Assembly: GCA_016648135.1 (NCBI GenBank)
Contig: JADDOH010000488.1
Span: forward strand, 1-64,000
Direction: 5' to 3'
DNA from: Agrypnia vestita
Taxonomy: Eukaryota > Arthropoda > Insecta > Trichoptera > Phryganeidae
DNA length: 64,000 nucleotides
A program made the translations under genes and the position numbers. This document shows positions 49,001-61,000 of this stretch, piece after piece (the first letter of the stretch is position 1; the number at the start of each line of letters is the position of its first letter). The notes below the pieces were generated by a model. The model searched no databases. It had not been told where the DNA came from and worked only from the letters and a program-made list of their open reading frames with translations.

Positions 49001-52000
49001 CGGCACCAAGTTCATCGAGTACCGACCTCAAACCGGTAGCTGGGTGTTTAAGGTAAACCTTTGAATTTTCAATTGTTAATCGCTAGGCGCGATTTAGGAT
49101 GCAACGAATCGCGTGCACATCACGCAATGGAATATTTTCACACGGTGAAGTCGCAACTCGTCAATCAAAACCTTAGACGGCAGTCTTCTGAGTGATATTT
49201 AACCCGTAGCTATTCTTTGAGCGACGGCAAAGTTGTTGAAAATTGCAATGCTTCGAATTATTTTGAATTTTGCATGACAACACTGAACCAGACAATATAC
49301 TCGTGACATTATCATAACGAGTAGAGATCAATTTTGTGTCTTTTTTTAATGAAAGGTGACTCAAATTATTACAAGTAAAAATAAGTTCTTAATCAAACTC
49401 CACAAGAGCGGGTGTAGAGCGACGGCAGAGTCGTATCACCATCATTATATCAGAAGATAAGAAAATGATAATCGTACTTCTACTGTGAAGGCACATGGTT
49501 CGGATACATTAAAAAATACATACACCAATTACAAGCTATTGGAGCATTACAGTTGGAAAGTACTCACTCAAAAACCTTCCCAGTTTTTGCAGAGCTCTAA
49601 GTTGTAGTGCATGAGACAATATAGCGTGAGCTTTGCAATCACGAAACAGCGGGACAGTGACAATAATTGTGTTCAACCGTCGCTTCTCGCCTTTACAGGT
49701 GCAGCATTTCTCTAAGTACGGTCTCACCGAATCCGACGAGGATGAAGATGAGCAGGGCGCCAGCAACACCGACGGGAGGCAGACCGCCAAGAGGGGGGTT
49801 GATGGTAAACCAGGCGCCGTCATTGGACAGAAGGGAGCGGTCGTGGCGGCCAATCGTGGGCTCGGCGGCATTCTTGTTTCAGGTTTGTGAAGTATTTACA
49901 AGGTGGCGCGAGAGGAGATTCTCCATGATCACAATGATCTTGAAGAGAAGTATTCTACTTCTCTTTGTCGCACTTTCACGCAAAAAAATTCACAGTTTGA
50001 TGGGAGACGCTTTCTTTTAGTCACAAATGAATCTTAAAAAGTTAAGAAAATAAAAGAGACGATTTTCCTTTCAAGCCTTTATTGACTCAAATGATGTTCA
50101 AAGAGAGCCAGATGCCGCCCTCCTAGAACTCAAACCATTTGGGCGCCATCCGCCAGATGGTGAACTGACAGGCATCTGTTAACGTTAACTCTTAAAAGAC
50201 TGTGCTAAAAAAACTTTGGGGACGGTGGAGTGACACAGCGTTTCCTGATTAAAAATCAGCATAGTTTTTAATATGTGATAAAATATACATATATACGATA
50301 CAGATAAAACTTTTTAAAGGTCCCTTTATATAATTATGTAATACATATTTCCATTATTTTAGTAAATTATTATAAAATCATGGCAAATCGAATTTGCGTG
50401 CGCTTCTGCTGACGTTTCATTAGCAACTGAATACAATCACGCGGTCGTCAGCTTTCTTCAGTCGCATGCACTCTGTCTTTGTCTAACACGTGTTACCCGA
50501 CTCTACTGTACTCTTTCTATAATATTTTTGCTTTCGCCGAAACCCAAGCAACCGCCATCTCTGTCCTACATGAAAAATATGGTATTGTCGTGCTCTTTCT
50601 TGCTCGATTTAACTGCGATGTACAATATTCTGCTCTCTCTTGCACACTGGCCGAAAATACGAGAGTAATGAATAAATATTTTTTAATTAAAACATCCGTA
50701 CATTCCTAACAGTTTAATTTAGTAATTTTGGTGTGAAAATGTCTATTCGATGATTACAAAAAATGTGACGTTTTAGTTTTCGTAAATAAGGTAGATATTT
50801 CATATTTTGTATGACAGGTAGACCTACGTTACATCACCGACACACAAGAGTTAAAGAGATAATGGTGCTCTCGAAGTTTGAGTAGTAAAATACAAAATTA
50901 TCATTCCACTCTCATAGAGGTGACACAGTTTAAGTTTTTCACATAGTTTAATGATAATTAGGTTAGTTCTAAGACTAACTAACCTAACCTAAGTGAACTA
51001 ATCCACAATACTTGTCCACAAACATCCTAAATTAGGAGTCTTAAATGTTTGAGCCACAATTTCCTAAGATGAAGAGTTATGGAGATGAATGACATCAAAG
51101 TATACCAACCGACGATTATACATATTACTTATTATCACTGTTTACTGTTGCTGTGTATTATATCAGATTCTCTTTATGTGTGTCATGCTATAACTGTGGG
51201 AGACATGTAACTACACTTTTGTATTTTTTCTTATCATGTATTTGTGTCTTAAAATTACAATGTACCTTGGTTCGGCTGAATTTAGTTTTTCTGTTGTAGG
51301 AGGCCTCCCACCCGTCGGGCTGGGTGGCGGCCTATCTCAGCAGCAGCCGCTGGACTTGGATGACCAGACCATGGATGGCGAGGACATCTCCTTCTCCAAG
51401 AGGATCCACGGGAATTCTAAAGGTGATTTATCCTAGAAACATCAGGTCGTTACTGAAATAAGATATATGCCTCCGATTCTCCGATACTTTGCACATTCGT
51501 CGTATAGATTGTCCGATAAGATTACCACGTCCCAATGATGCATGAAGAATAAAGTTGTAGATATTTTTATTTTATTATTTAATGCAATAAATGTCAACAT
51601 TTATTTACAGTATTTATACTAATATTTAACGAGGTAAAGTTGTTTGTGAGAGGTAATCTCTGAAACTGCTCATTCTATTTCAAAAATTCTGTCAAAATAA
51701 AGGGGCTTTTCGTGGTGACCTATTTTACAACTGAAGTCGACGAAAAAATGGTAGCTGCCTTAACGGTATGAGATATTTAAATACTTTCTATAGAGAAGTT
51801 GTAGAACTCAAAAAGTTCTATAAAAAAATCCGCGACGACATATATCTATATGTTAAGGTTAATACACATATTGATAAAATATGACTAAAAAGTTACTAAA
51901 AATCTAGGCGTGCGAAGCCGTGCGGATATCATGAAGTAGAATCATTTTAACATTGAATAACATTAACAAGCATTGAAACATACAGCTGGTACATACTTAG

Positions 52001-55000
52001 TTTTTTATGTAAAAGTACGTCAAAAATGACGGTATTTTTATATGTCGGTATCGAAAGAATAAGTATTTATTTATTTTATTAAAAAAAAAATTGTGAAAAA
52101 AATAGTAATAAAAAAAAATTGTAAAAAAATTTTTTGTACAATAAAAAATTCGAAAACAGAAAACTTCAATTTTTTTTCAAATTTTTTGTTTCATAAAAAT
52201 TATACATATACATTAAAAAAACATTTTCAGTTATGCAGAACCCTCTTCATTTGAATTTTGAGATATCTAAGCAATTATTTTAAATCACTATGCGATTGGA
52301 AAATTCCAGAAAAAATCGCAAAACACACTAAAAAACCATTAATTTCGTGAAGTTATTACAAAGAATTTGTAAAAATTAGCATCCACAGTCTCACCGTAGT
52401 GGGACCAGAGAGTCCCGAAATCCGGGCTCGCCGCGCGGAGCAGGGAAGTGATAGGAAGCCACAGGGCTTACGATCTGTCGTCGAGGTTTAAGGATCCTTT
52501 ACGCAAACACAGTTTGTCTATAAATAAATGTGTAAAATAATAAGATAGGTTAGTAATAATATATAAAGGGACACCCTACACGGGTGCGCGCGATCAAAAA
52601 GTCGCGTACAATGCTAGTTTATTACAACTCGCTTAAAATTGTATTTTGTGGCTTAAAATATATAAATTTATGGTGCAAGGGTTTAAACATCATTTCAAAT
52701 TATCAGAGTTTTGCTGTATACAAAAGTATCGAAACAATATAAATAAACTATCATCCGTATTCTGAAAATAGCAATGTCTAGATCTTTATCCCAACACTTA
52801 ATAGACGATAATAAAAATCAAAAATAAACGAGACGTAGCTTTACGTCGGTGTTTGTTTCTGTAAGTTTCTACATGAGATATATATAGAGGGAGGGAGAAA
52901 GATGTAAATTGTTATCTGTCAAATGTCAAGATGGGAAGATTTGAATACGCCGTAACGCGGACAAGTTTAGCCATGATTTTTCATCTGGACGCTGTGGATG
53001 AAGAAATTAATACGTTTGTAAGAAACAATCTTTCTTATATCATATTTTAATACAGTGTATTTGAGCCGTATAATTACAAAATCCGCTCTGGACGAATTTT
53101 GAAAAAATGAGGTTAGATTTTCAAATAGTGGAGTATCTAAAAATCCATCGAACATTGAGTAAAAAATCCCACTCCATTGCGTTAATAGTAAAACAAACAT
53201 TTGGATGAGTTGCAAAACTTACTTCGAATCACACGTGAGTTGAGAAATACTCTCTGAAAGTACTGCAATGCGTAATTAAGAAGTGTCAAAATAATCTCCG
53301 TTCATAAAAGTGCGTAGCAAATTTGTGTTTCTCATATCTTACTAACATATTCATTATAATATATGCGGATCAATTGCCACATTGAAAATTATTTGGTTAA
53401 GCATACCTACATTATTTTATTAATGCTTATAAATGTTTGATTTTTCATAGTTTTCCAATAGCCTTATGCAATTTATTACATAAAATATTTTTGAACTTTC
53501 AGGTGATTGTGGGTATCCATCAGAGTCCTGGCTTCTTATGCTTTCATAAAATCCAGGAAAGAATACACCGAATCTAGGTATACAAAAGCACACAACAAAA
53601 TCAGAAATGTTGTGAAGACAACTTTTTAAGTCAACATTTCGGTGCATTCTGAAGCATTCAATTCTGCATTACAGTCGGACCGTTGCTGGACAAATTGTAT
53701 ACTCATGTGTAGTTCTACACAATATATGCATATGTGAAATGTTGCAATGGCAGCACAACTAATGGTAACTTTTGATTTATTTTATTCATTTAATGGAAAA
53801 CTGAAGACTTTCTATATAATGTTACAATATTTTAATTATTTTGATTTCAGGTGATGTTGCAGTTTTCAGTTTTAGTAAAAAATCTTCCGTTTAATGCACA
53901 TATAAAAAGCTTACCAAGATGGGGTCGACAAGTCTGGAATAATGTTGTACAGTGATAATAAAAAAATAATGCTTTGTTTACCATTTTTATATTTATAAAT
54001 TTTGTTTGTTTATTGTTGTTTTAGTTTATTATATATTATTTTGACTTTGTACATTTAATAACTCCGCCTTGTTTAAGAATAATTATTCTAAATATATTCA
54101 ATACATTCAGCATTTTTGTCAGTTTTCTTTACGGTTCTTTTTGGAAAATGTATTTATTTTATACATTAAATTATTAATACCTGTATACATAGGTATTAAT
54201 AATTTATGTATATTCATTAGAGACTGTTGATATTTTAGTTTTGTTTAACTTATTCTTAATTTTAACTTATTATGATCCTAAGAACAATTAAACTGCAATA
54301 GCAGAGATTCTTACCTTATTTTTGATTTGAGGGTAGTATTTTATGTAATTATGAACAATGATATTAAACATACTTATTGAATGAAATAATTGTCTCCAAA
54401 GTTTGCTTTTATTTTTCAATATTTCTGAATTGTGTAAAAAAAATAAAATGAAATTATATTGAATATTAAAAGATCATAATCGTTAATATAATTCAAATAA
54501 AATGATAAAAGTATTTTTCAAATTTGTGCAGGGTTTTAAACATTTTATTTGACTTGTATTAAAGTGAATAAATTTTAAAATTTGTCGCACTACCTATACT
54601 GTCTAATGATATTCCTACGTTTAACAGAAGATAAGTCATAAAAAAATGCAATTTTCATCATCGTTTTGAAAGTCATTGATCTCTAACTATTGATATTAAA
54701 ACACTATTTATTGTTCATAATTTGAACATTTTCGACTCATAATTTATTCAGGAATCTGCCTGTAAAGTATGGTGGACCAGCTCCCTGTAAAACAGACATA
54801 TAACAAATAACACTGATGACACATGACGTGGTTGGAAATCCTTTTCGCTGTCTTACTTGCCGGCAAAGCATGAAATAAAATTTAACGAGCTTAGATGGCT
54901 AATATGGATGGCTGTTTCGATAGATAGATATTATTGACACAGAAAATATTATTAGATCCCACCGAAGTTCTTCAATAATCAATTCTTTACTGGCACAACT

Positions 55001-58000
55001 GTACAAAGAAAGATTTAAAATATCAAAATCAAAATATAAAGACCTGCGTAAACTATGTGAAAATGGCATAATTCCCAGAAGATTTCGTCATGAATACTTG
55101 ACACTGTCCCATGATCCTAAAGCGGCTGATGTTTTAGCAAATCAAATGAGGATGATGCACAAGTATAGCACTGTGCATTTGGTGTATGTTACCAAAAACT
55201 TTAAAATTCGTTTGTGCGTAGATCAAATAAAGTATACCTGTGCATTTATTTATCTTACAGCGTTTTATTGTAAAGAGAACATACTTGACAATAGATAATT
55301 TATTGAATATTATTATGTCAAATATTCTTATCATTATAATTAATTTTTTTATTTATTCTTTGGGAGGGATTGTAATGTGGGAATTCCCGCATTTTTAGAA
55401 TATCATTAGTGTCAAACTTAATTGTTTCCAAGAATTAATATTAATAATTTTGTCTCTATTTCATTTGCAACAAATTGTATAGCTATCCTCTTCATTGCAT
55501 GTATTACCTTTCGTTAGTGTTTGAACAAAATTGTTTCTTAGAATCGTGCAGAAATACAAAATTATGTAGCATTTATTTTCAATAGTTTTCTTATAAAAAC
55601 TTAATTGTTACCATGAATTAATATCATTAATGTGCTCTATCTCATTTACATCTAACTGTATAGCTATCCTCTTCATTGTAGGTATTACCATTCATTAGTT
55701 TTTGTAAATTGCTTCTTAGAATCGTTCAGAAATACAAAAAACTACAGCAAAGCAGTAATAATTAATCGATTTTTATAATGATAAGCGAAAGACATTAATA
55801 AAATAAATACTCTATTTAAAATTTTGTTCCTAAAATATATTCCTAAAAAATGAAAAGAAAAAGTCTTCTGTAAAATTTTGTTTTTGTCAGTCATGTTTTG
55901 GCTATCATGGGATGATATAGAAAGAAAAACACTTGTTCTTTTAGTTCTACATTTTTAATTTTTGAGACGCGTTTCGCCTTACGAGGGCATTGTCAATCTC
56001 ATAAGATATTGATTGATTGGTAATGCCCTTATAAGACGAAACGCGTCTAAAAAAATTAAAAATGTAGAACAAATCTTGCTTCATCAAAAGAGAAGGTGAA
56101 ACAAAACTGATCACGCTCCTTGAAAGTAGCAGAATTATAAATATTGAGACTTAAAATTCCTGAAATTGATATCATTAGGTCAAAATATTGTAATAACGCT
56201 TCCGTCAATATGAAGAAAACGCGTGTAAGTTTTTACCTACTGACAATTTCAATTACAAACCTTTGTCGCAATTTTAAATATCATTTGCGCCTATCTTTGA
56301 CATTTGACATATATATATGTACCTACCTATGGGTACAGAGTTAAGGGATGTCACCGATAAATCGGTTTTGCTAATTTCGCGTTCCGTCATTTTTGCGGTA
56401 GGAACTTTTCTGCATTTGGGACATAAAAAAGATTTTAGATTATAATAATAAGTAAAAATTGGACTCGTGTCCCAATATACCGCTTTGTATATTTATACTT
56501 GAAATACGAAGTTTTATGCTACATAATACGTACTATAGATAGCATAAAACCACAGTATACTAAGAACAGTAATACGTCTTCATACAAACGGCCGCTACCC
56601 ATTAAAATGTGTGCGTGTGTGCTCGGCGCCGTGTACGCACGCATTGACATAGAATATGGGGGCACAAGGCAGCGGCAGTAAGGGCCGTGCCTTCGGTGCA
56701 ATTCGCGCTCACAGCCGCCGCTTTAGAAAAAAAAATGCGCTTCCTGAAAAAAATGCCTTTTTTATGTTTGTGGCGCTTTACTAAAAAGGAGTGTTGATCA
56801 TCACAAAGACTGTGAGTTTTTAAAAATCTACGTTGATGTTAATCAGCGTTCTTGCAATTTAAGTGCAGAAACTAGGTGTACTAATTAGAGAAATTTTCGG
56901 GTTTCGTGTCTACCTTATGCGTCGGAATCTCAGACGCTACGAGTTAAAAGAAAGGGAGTAAAAATAAAGTGACAACCCTAGCGTCAATGCAAGAGTAGGC
57001 TAATAACTCGCCGACAGGCCGGAGATAAACTACTGTTCTGAGTATACTGTGATAAAACGTTCGTATTTCAAGTATAAACATACATATATTATATATTCGC
57101 GTGGCGAAGGTAACGTACCGAAACTTACGCTAAAATACCAAAATCACGAAATAGATTATTTTATTAAAACGAATTTGATTCTGATTAATATTTTATTATA
57201 CACAAGTGCTTTTGTACAAAATCTTGTGCAATCATTTTGTACAAAAATGATACTGGATCTCATATTGTACCACGATTTTTGATTTTAATAAAATATAAAG
57301 AAATCACTTAAATTAAAAGAGATGTTAGAAAAATCAAGAAATATATATATTTAAGTGACATAATTATATTTAAACTCAGCACACTGACGAAAATTCATTA
57401 TTTTAAGGAATTAACTTGTATTTTAAGCATGCGATGCATGAAAATTTTTTTTTTATAAACCTAATCCCAAAATACACAATGTTAAAATTAAATTTCGATG
57501 TAATTTTGAAATTATTATAATTTTGTAACACATTTGTGTTGACTAGACCTCTTTCCATTTAAGAAAGAAAATCGAATTAGTATTTGTAAGCCATGCGTAC
57601 GACGCACATTGTTTCATTGCGTTGGCGTTTACGGGTATAAACACCAACACAATGAAACAATTCGCATCATACGCACGGCTTACACATACTAATTCGATTG
57701 TCTTTCTTAAATGGAAAGAGGTCTACCCGTCCGACCGATTAAAGTAGGTACTATAAGTTTTAAGAGAGCTTAATAAATAAAAAATAAAAAAATTTCGATT
57801 CATAGGAATGTGTACATCCCTTCCATCTGTTGCGAATAACTTAACGTTTGTTTACGTTTTAGAGCATTCTCATTGGTTGAATTCATTAATTCCAAATCTG
57901 TCAAACTTAAAACGTCCCATTTGACGGCGTCACAATGTTATATGAATAGCTGTCAAGATCCAGATATAACATAAAGATCCAGACATTGCTATCTTCAGAA

Positions 58001-61000
58001 TCGGGCCCTATATCTGTTATAAAAAATTTTTTTTTTTTTTTTTTGTATATTATTAATTGTGTAACATATTGCAGGCCTCGCCATGGACACTTCCGAAGAA
58101 AACACCGTGGAGACCCTGGTGCTGTACCCCGACGGAAACCAATCCTCCATTTTCGGATCTAAAGGTGGGTTCTCGCTGTCGGTAGTCCCAAATTATGGCT
58201 GTATGTGCGATTGCCCTCTTTGTAAGACACTAAAACAAAAGCTTAAAATGTCACGAGATTGTTAAGCCCGTTCCATGGGGGGTCTCTTGTTTTACTTCGC
58301 TCATTTTTAAAAATGCTCAATTATACTGATATGAGTTGACAACGTGGACGCCTTCAAAACGTGTGTATCCGTTTCATCTTCAAACTCAAAAAATTCCATC
58401 ACATCTCTCCGCTATCTTTTCCATTAATAATAGTTGAATCATTTATATAGCGCCGTTTTCATGAGCACTCGCGTCAAGGGCGCTTCACACAGAAAACATA
58501 TCACAAAAGAACTTATGTATGTATTATTACTTATTCACTAGATGACATGCAAAAAATGGAATCAAAGTTTAAAACTATAATATTAGTGCATACTAGGAGT
58601 GGAAAACATTAAGTTGTAACGGTCTGATTGTCTAAGCAAGTGCGTCTTTAGTTGATTTTTGAACCGTGGTAAGCTGTCTGCTTGTCTCAGCTTATTAGGT
58701 AGATTATTCCACAACCGAAATTGGTTTTTGGATGCGATTTACTTGTAGGTGCAATCCAACAATGCCATGACATCAATGTTTTATCTCTACTTTAATGTTC
58801 TTTTCAATGTAAATTCAACCTCCTATCTAATCATGGCCTTCCACTTCTAATCCTGACAGCACTTCACTATCCATCCCCAATCATAGTACTGAACTCTTCA
58901 GCTCCTCACTTCATTCCACTCGGCCAGGCTGTGGAATCTACAACGCACAGATAACACATCATCACAGACCTTTACTGTCTTCAAAAGCAGCATTTTAACC
59001 CTTCCTTGTCCGTATCCATCTCTTACTCGTCTCGTTATCGTAGAGCTACTATAATCTCTGTACCATTTTAATAGTTTCACTGAATTGTGTCGTTGATTGT
59101 AAGAAATTGACGACTGACAATAAACCTGCCGGGCAAGTAAAACGAATGTCCGACGCCTACTGGGGTTTTTTAATCTTCCCGGTCAGTATCAGGAGAGATC
59201 GGGACTCATTGTTTTTCCTCGTTCCAGACATCCCGAGCCCCTCTTCGAGGATGCAGATGGACGTGCGGAGCTCTCACACGCTGCAGCTGATGAAGGCTTC
59301 GTTCTACAATATGGACAATGGTAAATATGAATGCACCCATCGCTCTAACATCGCGGGACACCAAATTTTGATTAATATAAATTATAGATGTCTCATAGAG
59401 ACAGGTGTCTAACAGAGCTAGTCCACAATTATTTACAGGTAGATTCCTGCCTCAATTATGAGTAGAAAATGTTCAAGCAACCATGACCTAATATCAATAG
59501 TTATGGAGATATAAGACATCAAAGTTCGCATTTTTTCTCTCTCAATATTTTTCAATATTGAGGGTTCCTACTAGTGATGCAACGTATAGTAGATATTTAC
59601 CGAATATTTGTGTTCGCCGAATATCATCATGAATATTAAAAACAAACTATAACTGAACGCAACGCAAATTAGTGTTTGCCTGTGCACCGTGTATTCGAAC
59701 ACACCTACGCACTCTATTATCGGAGATTCCCCTAATGTTGAATGAATGTATTTGTTGAGTTCTCAAGTTGTCAATTGTTACTTGTTTCACAGCGTAACAT
59801 GAGTTCTTTCATCTAGTTTCGTTGGGTTATTAATAAGGTTAGGTGCTCATTCCATGTAGTTTTTGTTTTGTAATAGGTATTGTTCGTTCCATTTTATTTT
59901 CGTTGTGTGTAAAAGTGTTAACTCGTATAAAATAATTTCAAATTAAAGCCATGGCAAAAAACTGACCCAGAATTATTTTTCATTAAAGCCGTCTACTGTC
60001 GTCTCAGAAAGATTATTTTCAACCGCTGGGAATGTACAAACAGATAAAATAAATCGCCTAATGCCTGAGAAGTTACAAATGTTGGGCTTTTTGAACAGAA
60101 ATTTGCCAGTGGTAAATTTTAATTATTAAATCTAAGAAAAAGAAATGTGGTGTATTATTTATAACCTTGTTGAATTCACCGAATAGTAGGTTTGATATTC
60201 GTATTCGTGAAAGTAGTATTTGTTGCATATGTTCCTACCATGTTTAATATTGTGTTTCATTTCAGATATGGACGACATGCAGTCCGTCACGGACCAGCTC
60301 GTGCCGCAGGGGATCTCCATCACCGGCAGCTCCGCCCCGGCCAGGACCATCACCCCCAGTCTGATGGAAGACACCATAGTGCCAGGCGCGGGCGTGGACG
60401 CCTTCCAGTCGGGTAAGAGCACTGTCTCACTACAATGTTGCCAGACAGTACCGATTCCGGACAATGGAAGCTAAAGGGCTTACGACCTGTCGTTGGTTGG
60501 TTACTCCATGGTCGCGTTCACCATTTCTTCCATCCGCTCACTCTCCGTGAACGACTTTGTGTATTTGGAAGTATGTTTAGTAATGACGGCAAGGCTGAAA
60601 ATAATAAAGTAAGGAGAGTGACTGCGGGAAACAAACTGAATGTAATTATGGTCAATAAAAATCTGTAAAAAGAAACAAGACTAGCAGTTCATAACAAAGT
60701 TCTGGTGCCGACTCTGATGTGTGGAAATGAAGCCTGAAATTGGTAAAAAAGATTGAATGTGGTAGAAACGCGGTTGCTTAGACATAGGTGTGGAAAATTT
60801 TTGTGCAGTAGAGTGGAGAATGGACAAATTAGAAGACAGCCATGACCATCCGTGAAAGATTTGGCACGTCCAGATGAATTTAATATTGGAACACAGCTCT
60901 GCTAGAAGCTTCAAGAAGCGAAGAGGAGATGTATGAAAGTGCAAAGAAGCAAAAGTGGTGTGCCGGAATAGAAGAGTGTGGAGCTCTGTCCTCTCTGCCT

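Noticed and set aside
53420..53647. 75-codon minus-strand ORF in intron 21 as a gene
   Set aside because: No domain, no start context or splice partners; probably chance or old element debris.
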